64,000 nt of DNA, from positions 62,001-126,000 of the forward strand of contig NZ_JACAPR010000002.1 in NCBI RefSeq assembly GCF_013385635.1, read 5' to 3'. The stretch comes from Pseudomonas gingeri (GTDB lineage Bacteria > Pseudomonadota > Gammaproteobacteria > Pseudomonadales > Pseudomonadaceae). The translations under genes and the position numbers were made by a program. How positions within the stretch are numbered: the first letter of the stretch is position 1; every line of letters begins with the position of its first letter. The notes below the pieces were generated by a model, which did no database searches, was not told the origin of the DNA, and saw only the letters and a program-made list of their open reading frames with translations. Of this stretch, positions 18,420 to 26,899 are shown piece by piece.

Positions 18420-18546
18420 AGTGCGGGCAAGCCCGCTCGCCACAGGGACTGCAAAATGATGTGTGGCGGGTGATTCAGCGTTAAGCTTAAGGACAGTCCA
18501 AGGTTTGGACGTGTTTGGCTACCTGTCAGGACGGACCGGCCCATCG

Positions 18547-20256
18547 ATGCGTGAACCTTCCCCCCTCAATACCCCCGCACCTCCCGCCCAGTCTCGTCGT
18601 ACCGGGGCCGACCTGATCGCCGGCCTGTCGATCGCCGGCTTGCTGCTGCCCGAGGCGGTGGCTTATTCGACCATCGCCAGCCTGCCACCCCAGGCCGGGG
18701 TGATCGCGCTGTTCGCGGGGCTGCTCTGCTATGGCTTGTTCGGCACCAGCCGGTTTGCGATTGTCTCGGCCACTTCGTCGTCCGCTGCGGTATTGGCCGC
18801 GGCGACGCTGTCGGTGGCCGGAACGGATATCGTCCTGCGCCTGACCATGGCGATCGGCCTGGTGTTGATTACCGGCCTGATGTTCCTGCTCGCCGGACTG
18901 TTCAAGCTGGGCAGCGTGACCTCGTTTATAGCCAAGCCGGTGTTGCGCGGCTTTGCCTTCGGCCTGGCGGTCACCATCATTCTCAGGCAGGTCGCGAGCA
19001 TCGTCGATGTTCACCCGGAGCACAGCGACCTGATCCGTTTCATTCCCGAACTGCTCGGGCAACTGCCGCGATGGAACTGGGCGGGTGCGGCGGTGGCCGG
19101 CGTGGCATTGCTGTTGTTGTGGATCTTCGGGCGTTTCCGGCGTTTGCCGGGTGGCCTGCTGGTGGTGGTGCTCGGCGTGGCCGCGGGCGAATGGCTGGAC
19201 CTGCCGAGCCATGGGGTCGGCCTGATCGGGATCATCGACCTGCAACTGGCGGTGCCGTCGCTGCCACGCCTGGGTTTCTCCGACTGGTTGAAGCTGGTGG
19301 AACTGGGCTTTGCCTTGGTGATGATCCTGTATGCCGAGTCCTATGGCTCCATCAGCGCCTTTGCCCTCAAGCATGGCGACCGGGTGAGTTCCAACCGCGA
19401 CCTGCTGGTGCTGGGCGGCGCCAACCTGCTGTCCGGGCTGTTTCATGGCATGCCGGCCGGTGCCGGGTACTCGGCGACTTCGGCCAACGAAGCGGCGGGG
19501 GCGACTTCGCGCTGTGCCGGAGTGGTCGCCGCGCTGGTGGTGCTGGTGATTGTCTCGACGTTGCTGCCATTGATCGCGCTGACCCCGGAGCCGGTGCTGG
19601 CGGCGATAGTCATTCATGCCTTGACCCGGGCGGTGAGCCTGGAGCCCTTGCAGCGTTATTTCACTTGGCGGCGCGATCGCTTCCTGGCGATCTGCGCGGT
19701 GGGCGCGGTCCTGCTGCTCGGGGTGCTGGACGGCCTGCTCGCGGCGGTGGCGATCAGCCTGCTGCTGATGCTGCGGCAGATGTCCTCGGCGGCGGTCCAG
19801 GTGCTGGGGCATCTGGCCGACGGCCATGATTTTGTCGACTGCCAGTTGCACCCGCAGGCCCGTGAAGTGCCGGGCCTGCTGATCCTGCGACCGGGGGAAC
19901 CGCTGTTTTTCGCCAATGCCGAGCGGATTCTCGGCAGTGTCCAGCGCCTGGCCCGACAACGGGTCCCGGGGATAAAGGCAGTGATCCTCAGCCTGGAAGA
20001 GTCTCCGGACCTCGATGGCACCAGCCTGGAGGCGCTGCAGGACTTTATCCTGCGCTTCCCGGGCGACGACAGGCACCTGCTGCTGGCCCGCCTGAAACAC
20101 GAGGCCCATCAGGCCTTGCTGGCATTACCCGAGGATGTCCTGTCCAAGGTCACCCTCAGTGAGTTGAGTGTGTATGCCGTGGTGCAGCAGGCGCTGGAGG
20201 CGGGCAGCGGGTTCAGCACCGCTGATTCAGCGCCACCAGATCCAGTGAGTTCATGA
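18547..20256 (+). CDS. SulP family anion transporter with STAS domain
   Basis: A 569-residue protein with the SulP layout. The membrane domain begins RTGADLIAGLSIAGLLLPEAVAYSTIASLPPQAG, includes the conserved FGTSRFAIVSATSSSAAVLAA, and has 10-12 helices. A cytoplasmic STAS domain follows from about residue 440 (GLLILRPGEPLFFANAERIL). Members carry sulfate, bicarbonate or other anions. Two starts are possible: ATG at 18547, chosen because the family homology begins soon after it, and GTG at 18463. The 3' end overlaps the convergent nicotinamidase gene by 44 bp. Confidence 0.85.
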   Translation: MREPSPLNTPAPPAQSRRTGADLIAGLSIAGLLLPEAVAYSTIASLPPQAGVIALFAGLLCYGLFGTSRFAIVSATSSSAAVLAAATLSVAGTDIVLRLTMAIGLVLITGLMFLLAGLFKLGSVTSFIAKPVLRGFAFGLAVTIILRQVASIVDVHPEHSDLIRFIPELLGQLPRWNWAGAAVAGVALLLLWIFGRFRRLPGGLLVVVLGVAAGEWLDLPSHGVGLIGIIDLQLAVPSLPRLGFSDWLKLVELGFALVMILYAESYGSISAFALKHGDRVSSNRDLLVLGGANLLSGLFHGMPAGAGYSATSANEAAGATSRCAGVVAALVVLVIVSTLLPLIALTPEPVLAAIVIHALTRAVSLEPLQRYFTWRRDRFLAICAVGAVLLLGVLDGLLAAVAISLLLMLRQMSSAAVQVLGHLADGHDFVDCQLHPQAREVPGLLILRPGEPLFFANAERILGSVQRLARQRVPGIKAVILSLEESPDLDGTSLEALQDFILRFPGDDRHLLLARLKHEAHQALLALPEDVLSKVTLSELSVYAVVQQALEAGSGFSTADSAPPDPVSS

Positions 20257-20881
20257 ACTGCACGCCGGCCGCCTCCATCTCCGCCATGGCGCGCCGCAAT
20301 GAACCGTCCATGTCGATGGCGCGGCAGGCATCGGGGATCAGGAAGGTGGTAAATCCGGCCGCCCGGGCATCCAGCGCGGACCAGGCGACGCAGTAGTCCA
20401 GGGCCAGGCCGGTCAGGTAGACCGTCGTGATACCACATTCCTTGAGGTATCCCGCCAGGCCGGTGGGGGTCTTGCGGTCGGCTTCGACAAACGCCGAGTA
20501 GCTGTCGATCCCGGGGTTGCAACCCTTGCGTATCACCAGCCGCGCATGGGGCAGGTGCAGCTCGGCATGCAGTTCGGCGCCATGGCTGCCCTGCAGGCAA
20601 TGGTCGGGCCACAGCACCTGGGTGCCATAGGCCAATTGCACGGTGTCGAACGGCACGCGTCCGGGATGGCTGCTGGCGAACGAGGCGTGTCCGGCGGGAT
20701 GCCAGTCCTGGGCGATGATCACATTGCGAAAACGATTCCCCAGGCGGCTGATCAGCGGCACGATTTCGTCACCGCCGGCAACGGCCAGTTGGCCGCCGGG
20801 GATAAAGTCGTTCTGCACGTCGATCACGATCAGCGCGCAACGTGGGTCGTTCAGGGGCAACAGGCTGTCAATGTGGGGCAT
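20213..20881 (-). CDS. pncA: Nicotinamidase
   Basis: A 222-residue isochorismatase-fold hydrolase with the nicotinamidase triad Asp21 (VIDVQNDF), Lys119 (VIRKG) and Cys164 (ALDYCVAWSALDA), and the metal-site block QDWHPAGHASFAS. It deamidates nicotinamide to nicotinate for NAD salvage. A second NAD-salvage pair, pnuC and a riboside kinase, occurs at 53-54 kb in this window. Convergent with the SulP gene, overlapping its 3' end. Confidence 0.92.
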   Translation of the reverse strand: MPHIDSLLPLNDPRCALIVIDVQNDFIPGGQLAVAGGDEIVPLISRLGNRFRNVIIAQDWHPAGHASFASSHPGRVPFDTVQLAYGTQVLWPDHCLQGSHGAELHAELHLPHARLVIRKGCNPGIDSYSAFVEADRKTPTGLAGYLKECGITTVYLTGLALDYCVAWSALDARAAGFTTFLIPDACRAIDMDGSLRRAMAEMEAAGVQFMNSLDLVALNQRC

Positions 20882-21013
20882 TCAAATGTCCTCGATGCGG
20901 GTTCGATTGTTACCATCAGGCATACAAGGATGACTCTAGTTGTTCCGGCCTGCGAGAGCCGTGCGCCGTGTTGTCAGTGCTCGGCGTTGAATGGGGTAGG
21001 TGATTGGCCCGTC

Positions 21014-21049
21014 GCCGTTTCACCCAAGGGTATTCCCTGGTGAAACGGC
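21014..21049. terminator. Strong hairpin after the ECF/anti-sigma operon
   Basis: GCCGTTTCACC (21014-21024) pairs perfectly with GGTGAAACGGC (21039-21049), with an inner GGG/CCC stem and TATT loop after a small bulge. It lies just past the anti-sigma gene stop on the minus strand, so it probably marks the operon's end, although no T-tract follows. Confidence 0.6.
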
Positions 21050-21071
21050 AGGTACGCAGCCTTGCCGCAGG

Positions 21072-21857
21072 CTAGGTGGCGAAACGCTCGCGGAGCACGC
21101 TCGCCATGGCCTGCAACTCGGCGGCCGAGTTGCGGCCGATCAGCATGTAGGCATGGGTTTTCCCGGCCCAGAACACCACGTTCATGCCGTGGCGGACTTC
21201 CTCGGTCACCGGCTTCACACCGTTCTTCGAACGGGTGATGCACAACGCCAGGGGACCGTACCGAGGATCCAGGTAGGCCATCTGGGCAATCGGCACATGC
21301 TCGTACTCGAGCATCTGCACACGCTTGAGCTGCGGTCCCGGCAACGCCACCTGGCTGGGTTCCAGCGCCAGTCCCAGGCCTTTGTCGAGGTTCTGCAACT
21401 GCGCCCGCTGCGAGGCTTCGTCGCCCGGCAGATTGTCCAGGGTCTGCGTGGTATAGAGCGTCATGTAGTCCGCCACCACGCTGCGCCAGGTGACTTCGCT
21501 GGTTGGTGCCGGCGCCTGCCAGACCTGGAACAAGCGGTCGGCGGCGATTCCGGCGACCATGAAGCTGGCAGCGACCGCGAGGAAGCTGCGCCGGCTCATC
21601 GGCGGCTTGGCGCGCTCCGACGGCAATGAGTCGAGCATGGCTTCGAGCTTGGCCAGGGGGGCCTGTTCGAGCAGCTCGCCATAGGCGTCCTGGAAGGGCA
21701 TGTCACTGCGGATCAGCCATTCGATGCGCTCGGCGACGGCCTCGTTTTCGGCGATGGCGATTTCCACGCGAGTGCGTTCCTCGACATCCAGTTCGTCATC
21801 GAGAAAGGCCACCAGAAGTTCATCGGAAGGCGTGTAGTGAGAAAGCTGATCAGTCAT
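21072..21857 (-). CDS. Putative anti-sigma factor
   Basis: A 261-residue protein coded after an ECF sigma factor with a 4-bp ATGA overlap. The N-terminal ~80 residues are acidic and helical (SDELLVAFLDDELDVEERTRVE), typical of a cytoplasmic anti-sigma domain, here without the HxxxCxxC zinc motif. A single hydrophobic segment lies at about residues 91-108 (SFLAVAASFMVAG), preceded by SRR, and the remaining ~150 residues would be periplasmic. Assignment comes mostly from gene order and topology. The signal it senses is unknown. Confidence 0.8.
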   Translation of the reverse strand: MTDQLSHYTPSDELLVAFLDDELDVEERTRVEIAIAENEAVAERIEWLIRSDMPFQDAYGELLEQAPLAKLEAMLDSLPSERAKPPMSRRSFLAVAASFMVAGIAADRLFQVWQAPAPTSEVTWRSVVADYMTLYTTQTLDNLPGDEASQRAQLQNLDKGLGLALEPSQVALPGPQLKRVQMLEYEHVPIAQMAYLDPRYGPLALCITRSKNGVKPVTEEVRHGMNVVFWAGKTHAYMLIGRNSAAELQAMASVLRERFAT

Positions 21858-22381
21858 CGCCGTTCTCCGCTGGTTGAGGTGGGCACGGCACGCAGGGGCG
21901 GGTGCTCCGCCAGTTTCATGCGCGCGGCGGCGAGCCGGCTCATGACCGTGCCGATCGGCACCTCAAGAACATGGGCCACTTCCTTGTACGACAGGCCTTC
22001 GACATAGGCCAGGAACACGGTTTCGCGCTGGGCTTCGGGCAGGGCGTCGACGCGCTTGATGACCTGTGAGGCGAGCACGTGGGTTTGCACCACCTGCTCG
22101 CCATCGAAGGACAGCACCTCGTCGGCATCGACCTGGCCCTGGCCCCGGCGCACGCGCTGGGAGCGGACTTCGTTGAGCCAGATCGAGTGCAGGATGCTCA
22201 ACAGCCAGCGATCCATGCGGGTGCCCGAGACGAACTGGTCGCCACGCTCCAGCGCCCGGACGCAGGTGGCCTGCACCAAGTCCTCGGCGAGATGTCGTTG
22301 TCGGGACAGCACCAGGGCGTAACGCCACAGGCGTGCCAGGTGCTGGCCCAACTCGGCTCGTATTTCCTTGTCGCTGGCGAT
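21854..22381 (-). CDS. ECF-family RNA polymerase sigma factor, apparent ATC start
   Basis: A 175-residue sigma-70 of the extracytoplasmic-function group. Region 2 covers HLARLWRYALVLSRQRHLAEDLVQATCVRAL, region 4 covers LPEAQRETVFLAYVEGLSYKEVAHVLEVPIGTVMSRLAAAR. No ATG or GTG exists in a sensible place. The only conventional option is TTG at 22351, which has no ribosome site. Ten codons earlier an ATC at 22381 follows a perfect GGAGG with correct spacing, giving I(M)-ASDKEIRAELGQ. I place the start there as inference. The gene is in an operon with cytochrome b561, a TPR protein and an anti-sigma factor. Confidence 0.85.
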   Translation of the reverse strand: MASDKEIRAELGQHLARLWRYALVLSRQRHLAEDLVQATCVRALERGDQFVSGTRMDRWLLSILHSIWLNEVRSQRVRRGQGQVDADEVLSFDGEQVVQTHVLASQVIKRVDALPEAQRETVFLAYVEGLSYKEVAHVLEVPIGTVMSRLAAARMKLAEHPPLRAVPTSTSGERR

Positions 22382-22405
22382 GGCAACCTCCGCGTCTATC
22401 GGTTA

Positions 22406-22948
22406 TCAGCTCTGGGTAGGATGGGCTATGGCGTCAGCCAGGTCTTCATATTCGTCGCACTGGGTGCCGCAGAGCGACTTGATGGTCTGCAACTGCTCCT
22501 GGGCGAGGTCCAGGCGGCCCTTGATCACATAGGCTTCACCCAGGTATTCACGGACCTGGGCATAGTTCGGGTCGAGTTCCACGGCTTGCAAATAATAGCC
22601 GATGCCCTCGTCGGTACGGCCCAGCTTGCGGGTGGCGTAGCCGCGATAGTTCAGGGCCTTGGCGGTGTTCGGATCCTTCAGGGTGTTGAGTACGTTCAAC
22701 GCTTCCTGGTACTGCTTGTCCTTGGCCAGGCTGTAAGCGTAGTCGGCGCGTTCGTCATCGGTAGTGGTACTGGTTACCAAAGGATCGCACTTGTTGGTTT
22801 TCGGGTTCCATACCTGTTGTTCGGTGCACTTGGGCTTGGGTGGCGCCGGGTCGTCGCCGGAAGCAAAGGCCAGGGTGCTCGACAGCGAAACCGCCAGGCA
22901 GCTGGCAATCAGGAAAGGAACGGCGAAAGGGCGTTTACGAAGGCTCAT
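22406..22948 (-). CDS. Periplasmic TPR protein with paired cysteines
   Basis: A 180-residue secreted protein: Sec signal peptide of about 29 residues ending AFA, then a short linker with Cys41 and Cys54, TPR repeats from about residue 63 to 150 (AKALNYRGYATRKLGRTDEG and the following PNYAQVREYLGEAY), and a C-terminal Cys160-xxx-Cys164. Four cysteines in a periplasmic protein suggest disulfides or metal/redox function. I do not know its role. It lies between the b561 gene and the ECF sigma gene, and has its own promoter-like motif upstream. Confidence 0.8.
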   Translation of the reverse strand: MSLRKRPFAVPFLIASCLAVSLSSTLAFASGDDPAPPKPKCTEQQVWNPKTNKCDPLVTSTTTDDERADYAYSLAKDKQYQEALNVLNTLKDPNTAKALNYRGYATRKLGRTDEGIGYYLQAVELDPNYAQVREYLGEAYVIKGRLDLAQEQLQTIKSLCGTQCDEYEDLADAIAHPTQS

Positions 22949-22992
22949 GGGTACTGCTCCGGTGTCGGCAACAAGGAGAACGCCTGGGCGTC

Positions 22993-23003
22993 GGGTTTTA
23001 TTC
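22993..23003 (-). promoter_or_regulatory. Candidate ECF -35-like motif before the TPR gene
   Basis: Read leftward, GAATAAAACCC followed about nine bases later by GCGT. It lies 45-55 bp upstream of the TPR start. A similar motif at the same distance precedes the first gene of the operon, suggesting autoregulation by the encoded sigma factor. Confidence 0.4.
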
Positions 23004-23017
23004 GCTGAATCTGCAAA

Positions 23018-23590
23018 TTATTTCAGGCGACCGCCAGGCAGCATGCGCCGCAGGGTATCGTCACCCAGGGCGTAGTGATGCACCAGCGCCATGATCGCAT
23101 GCAAGCCGGCGAGTATCACGATGATCCACGCCACCTGCTCGTGCAGGCCGGCGAGCACCGGGCGCAGCGAACGATCGAGGCTGACCAGCGTCGGGATATC
23201 CACCAGGCCGAAGAAGCTGAAGGGCTCGCCCTGGGCCCAGCGAAAGGCGAAACCCAGGCCGATCTGTGCCAGCAACAACCCATACAGCGCCAGGTGGCCG
23301 AGCTTGGCCAGGATAGGCAGGGCACCGCGATGCAGCGCCGGCAGGCGACGAGCGGCGAACAGGCGCCAGAGGATACGGGTGACGACGATCAGCGCCAGCA
23401 GGATGCCGCAGGAGATATGCAGCGATTGCAGGCCTTTGCGCAATGGCGTGCCGCGCTCCAGCTGGGCCCAGATCTGCGAGCTGGCGAAGAGATAGATCAC
23501 CAGTACCGCGGTCAGCCAGTGCAGGCCGATGGTCAGGCGGTCATGGCGGCGCGTGGGCGTGTTGCCCAGGGGCAGGGAGACGGTGTGCAT
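23018..23590 (-). CDS. Cytochrome b561 family protein
   Basis: A 190-residue four-helix membrane cytochrome. All expected heme ligands are visible: His in helix 1 (GLHWL), helix 2 (SLHISCG), and helix 4 (GLHAIMALVHHY). The C-terminal DDTLRRMLPG is typical. Such proteins move electrons from quinols to periplasmic acceptors. It is the first gene of a likely operon with the TPR protein, ECF sigma factor and anti-sigma factor, an unusual partnership. The ATG at 23590 is chosen because the family begins there; the in-frame extension to 23623 looks like leader sequence. Confidence 0.85.
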   Translation of the reverse strand: MHTVSLPLGNTPTRRHDRLTIGLHWLTAVLVIYLFASSQIWAQLERGTPLRKGLQSLHISCGILLALIVVTRILWRLFAARRLPALHRGALPILAKLGHLALYGLLLAQIGLGFAFRWAQGEPFSFFGLVDIPTLVSLDRSLRPVLAGLHEQVAWIIVILAGLHAIMALVHHYALGDDTLRRMLPGGRLK

Positions 23591-23632
23591 GGACAATCCT
23601 CGGTGGCGTTGTGGATTGAACACGCGATATCT

Positions 23633-23643
23633 GGGGTTTATTC
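23633..23643 (-). promoter_or_regulatory. Candidate ECF -35-like motif before cytochrome b561
   Basis: Read leftward, GAATAAACCCC with GCGTGTTC eight to ten bases further on. It is the counterpart of the motif at 22993-23003 and lies at nearly the same distance from its start codon. Confidence 0.4.
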
Positions 23644-23673
23644 ATTTGTCGGTAGAAATATTTTCAAGCTCAG

Positions 23674-23762
23674 GATCGTTCCCACGCTCTGCGACGCTCG
23701 GCGTCACAAAGCGGACGCAGAGCGTCCAGAGAGACATTCCCACGCGGAGCGTGGGAACGATC
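23674..23762. repeat. Multi-stem intergenic palindrome, copy B
   Basis: An 89-bp element bounded by GATCGTTCCCACGC and GCGTGGGAACGATC, with internal GGACGC/GCGTCC pairing. Same family as the elements at 18312, 32850 and 62040. It lies between the DUF1348 stop and the b561 operon promoter. Confidence 0.8.
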
Positions 23763-23774
23763 GATGATAATCGA

Positions 23775-24254
23775 TTACAGGCCCAGGTCCGACAGGCTCG
23801 GATGATCGTCGGGACGGCGTCCCAACGGCCAGTGGAACTTGCGCTCTCCGGCCTTGATCGGCAGATCGTTGACGCAGGCGAAACGACGGGCCATCAGGCC
23901 GTTTTCGTCGAACTCCCAGTTTTCGTTGCCGTAGGAGCGGAACCAGTTGCCCGAGTCGTCATGCCATTCATAGGCGTAACGCACCGCGATGCGGTTGTCG
24001 GTAAAGGCCCAGAGCTCCTTGATCAGCCGGTAATCGAGCTCCTTGGCCCATTTGCGGGTCAGGAAGGCCTTGGCTTCTTCGCGGTTGTTGGCGAACTCGG
24101 CGCGGTTGCGCCATTTCGTATCCAGGGTATAGGCCAGGGAAACCCGTTCCGGGTCGCGGGAGTTCCAGCCGTCTTCGGCGAGGCGAACTTTCTGAATCGC
24201 CGAGTCACGGGTGAAAGGCGGAAGTGGCGGGCGAGCGTCTGCGTTAGATGACAT
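23775..24254 (-). CDS. DUF1348 (NTF2/SnoaL-like) protein
   Basis: A 159-residue soluble protein of the DUF1348 family in the NTF2-like cone fold, recognised by [53 protein letters not shown] and [15 protein letters not shown]. No enzymatic activity is established for the family. It follows a TetR regulator gene on the same strand with a 118-bp gap and may be its target. Confidence 0.88.
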   Translation of the reverse strand: MSSNADARPPLPPFTRDSAIQKVRLAEDGWNSRDPERVSLAYTLDTKWRNRAEFANNREEAKAFLTRKWAKELDYRLIKELWAFTDNRIAVRYAYEWHDDSGNWFRSYGNENWEFDENGLMARRFACVNDLPIKAGERKFHWPLGRRPDDHPSLSDLGL

Positions 24255-24372
24255 TTCAATGTCTCCAATGAGGTTGAGTTCAGACCAGTTGTCGCGCTGT
24301 GTTCAAGCGAAAGGTGTCACGCCCGGGAAGTCGTCATCCAGATTGAGCGGTTATTCCCGGGGCATGACGCCG

Positions 24373-24936
24373 TCAGAGCGCCAATAACTTCCGCGCCATG
24401 CATTGCGCATTATCGGCTGCACCGTGGTCGCCCATGACCAGTGCAACGGTAATGGCGCCGTCGATCAATATCAGCAATTGCCGGGCAACTGCTTCTTTGT
24501 CGTCGATGCCATGTGCTTCACAGAGCTCGACGAGATAGTCGAGCAGTTTCTGTTTATGTTCCTTGGCCAGCAGACGCACCGGATCCTGTGGATCGCCGGT
24601 CTCGCCCGCGGTATTGATAAAGGCGCAGCCGCGAAAGCCCTCGGAGTCGAACCAGCCTTTGAGCACGCTGAACAGGTTGAGCAGACGTTCGCCGCTGGTG
24701 GCGGCCTTGTCGACTTCGCGGCGGTACCACTGCATCCAGCGCACATCCCGCCGGCGCAAGGCCTCGACGGTCAGGTGGTCCTTGGTGCCGAAGTACTTGT
24801 AGATACTTTTGCGCGCCACGCCGGAAGTCTTCACCAACAGATCGATCCCGGTGGCGTGGATGCCACTTTGGTAGATCAGCTGTTCGGCGGTATCCAGAAG
24901 GGTGTCGCGGGTTTGATTGGGCATATTTTCGTTCAT
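24373..24936 (-). CDS. TetR/AcrR family transcriptional regulator
   Basis: A 187-residue repressor. The helix-turn-helix occupies about residues 8-55 (RDTLLDTAEQLIYQSGIHATGIDLLVKTSGVARKSIYKYFGTKDHL), followed by a helical ligand domain. A perfect 14-bp palindrome, AGAACGATCGTTCT, lies 13 bp before the chosen ATG at 24936, where it would block its own promoter. A second in-frame ATG at 24966 has a better ribosome site (AGGGA) but would place the palindrome inside the coding region, so the start is uncertain. It may also control the downstream DUF1348 gene. Confidence 0.88.
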   Translation of the reverse strand: MNENMPNQTRDTLLDTAEQLIYQSGIHATGIDLLVKTSGVARKSIYKYFGTKDHLTVEALRRRDVRWMQWYRREVDKAATSGERLLNLFSVLKGWFDSEGFRGCAFINTAGETGDPQDPVRLLAKEHKQKLLDYLVELCEAHGIDDKEAVARQLLILIDGAITVALVMGDHGAADNAQCMARKLLAL

Positions 24937-24948
24937 GGGAAAGATGGT

Positions 24949-24962
24949 AGAACGATCGTTCT
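24949..24962. promoter_or_regulatory. TetR-type operator palindrome
   Basis: AGAACGATCGTTCT is a perfect 14-bp palindrome immediately upstream of the TetR gene, matching the form expected for a homodimeric TetR-family repressor. Confidence 0.65.
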
Positions 24963-25040
24963 CCATGGTCAATCCCTGTTCTCGAAATAATCCGCCGCAG
25001 GCGATTGTTGCCGTCCCTGGCAACCGTGATGGCGGGGAGG

Positions 25041-26678
25041 TCAGACTCTGAAGAAGCTGACTTTCTGCGTCAGGCTGTCGGCCAGTACCGACAGTTCGCG
25101 GCTGGAGAGGGCCACCTGGTTGGAGCCGACCGACGTCTCCATGGCCGCATCGTGGATGCGGATGATGTTCTGGTTCACTTCCTGGGCCGCGACGCCTTGC
25201 TGGGTGGAGGCGCTGGCGATCTGCGCGTTCATGTCGTTGATGGCGCCGACTTCCTCGCGAATGCGGATCAGCGCGCCTTCGGCGACGCGGGTGCGTTCGA
25301 CGGTCTGCTGGGCCATTTCGCGGCTGTTGCGCATGATCTCGGCGGTCTTGCCGGCACCGGACTGCAACTGGGCGACCATGTCGCGGATCTCCCGGGTCGA
25401 ATCCTGGGTACGGGTCGCCAGGGAGCGCACTTCGTCCGCCACCACGGCAAAGCCGCGGCCTGCCTCGCCGGCGCGGGCGGCCTCGATGGCGGCGTTCAGC
25501 GCCAGCAGGTTGGTGCGTTCGGCAATCGAGTTGATCACCGCGACCACGTTTTCGATGGCCTGGCTGTCGTGGGACACCTGGTCCACCGACTCGGCGGCGC
25601 CGTCGAGCACCAGCGACAGGCGCTGCATCTCGCTGGAGGTGGTCTGCACCATCTGCTTGCCGCTTTCCACCGCCTGGTCGGCGGCATTGCTGGCCAGCGC
25701 GGCCTTCTGCGCGTAGCCGGCGATTTCGTGGACCGTGGCCGCCATCTGGTTGATCGCGGTGGCCATGCGCTGGGTTTCCCCGGTCTGTACGCGCATCTGC
25801 TCGCTGTTGCTGTCGGAACTGGCCAGCAACTGCGTGGACGAACCCATCAGGTCGTGGGCCACCGCGCGTACCTGGGTGATGGTTTCGGCCAGGTGGCGGT
25901 TGCTGGTCTTCAGGGCGCCCATGACGCTGTCGGGATAGCGGGTATCGATCACACCATCGAGTTGACCGTTGGCCAATTGGCGGATCGAGTCGGCGACCGC
26001 TTCCGGTTCCGCGCCGAGGGTCGACTTGAGATTGCGGATGATCAGCACCGAGACCAGCACGCTGAGCAGGACGGCGATGGAGGTGGCCAGCAACATCAGG
26101 GTGGCGAAGTGGCTGGCGGTGGCGCGCACGTCGGCCAGTTGCGTGCCGATCGAGGCTTCCTCCCAGTCGATCAGCGCGTTGATGCGCTTGAGCCATTCCT
26201 TGTAGGCCGGGGAAATGTCGGAAAGCAGGAAGGCCTGGGCCTTGTCCATGTCGCCCTGCTTGCGCAGCTCGATCAGTCGGGCAGTCAGGGCCTGGGTGGT
26301 GCGCTCGCTGTCCTTGATGTCAGCCAGCAGGCGCCGTTCGGCGTCGGAGGCGCCCATGTGGGAGAAGATCGCATCCATCGGCTGGGCCGAGGCCTGGTAA
26401 TCGGCGTTCAGCCGTTCGATGTTGCGCAGGTGGGTGTCCAGGCCGGCGCCGTCGCGGACCAGCACCGCATCGCGAATGGCGATGGCGCGATCATGCACAC
26501 TGCCGCGGAAGTTGATGGCGTAGCGTTGCTTGACCGCGCTGTCGTCACTGACGTTGGTCAGGGTCGAGTCGATCAACCCCACGCGATTGACCCCGATCAG
26601 GGTTACCAGAATCAACAGCGAAAGTACCAGCCCAAACCCCAATCCAAGGCGTTTGGCGATTGTCAGAGAGCGGGTCAT
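25041..26678 (-). CDS. Methyl-accepting chemotaxis protein, 4HB type
   Basis: A 545-residue chemoreceptor: membrane helix 1 (about residues 12-32), a periplasmic four-helix-bundle ligand domain, membrane helix 2 (about 190-213), a HAMP-like linker containing [15 protein letters not shown], then the cytoplasmic signalling domain with the conserved hairpin tip ([40 protein letters not shown]). It feeds CheA/CheW. The ligand is unknown. It is transcribed alone, facing away from pssA. Confidence 0.92.
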   Translation of the reverse strand: MTRSLTIAKRLGLGFGLVLSLLILVTLIGVNRVGLIDSTLTNVSDDSAVKQRYAINFRGSVHDRAIAIRDAVLVRDGAGLDTHLRNIERLNADYQASAQPMDAIFSHMGASDAERRLLADIKDSERTTQALTARLIELRKQGDMDKAQAFLLSDISPAYKEWLKRINALIDWEEASIGTQLADVRATASHFATLMLLATSIAVLLSVLVSVLIIRNLKSTLGAEPEAVADSIRQLANGQLDGVIDTRYPDSVMGALKTSNRHLAETITQVRAVAHDLMGSSTQLLASSDSNSEQMRVQTGETQRMATAINQMAATVHEIAGYAQKAALASNAADQAVESGKQMVQTTSSEMQRLSLVLDGAAESVDQVSHDSQAIENVVAVINSIAERTNLLALNAAIEAARAGEAGRGFAVVADEVRSLATRTQDSTREIRDMVAQLQSGAGKTAEIMRNSREMAQQTVERTRVAEGALIRIREEVGAINDMNAQIASASTQQGVAAQEVNQNIIRIHDAAMETSVGSNQVALSSRELSVLADSLTQKVSFFRV

Positions 26679-26899
26679 TTCAGGTTTCCTTAGCGTAAAC
26701 GCAGGATTGATATCAGAGAGCCATTAGATGGGCCAATTTGTAGCCCGTTACAAGGGCCAGTCGGAATTTGTTTTTGCCTATCAGGGCAATGGGCTGAATA
26801 TCTCGAGGTTGGCAGCAACGCCCTCCTGGAAGGCGAGCGCAAAAAGCGATGCATGGTGTAAGCTCTCGAGTCCTTCGCATTCGACCCTTAGCGAGCCCT

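Noticed and set aside
24373..26196. A single 607-codon minus frame combining an Arg/Gly/Pro-rich part with the TetR protein
   Set aside because: Only the last ~187 codons are TetR; the upstream part is an out-of-frame shadow of the chemoreceptor gene and not a fusion protein.
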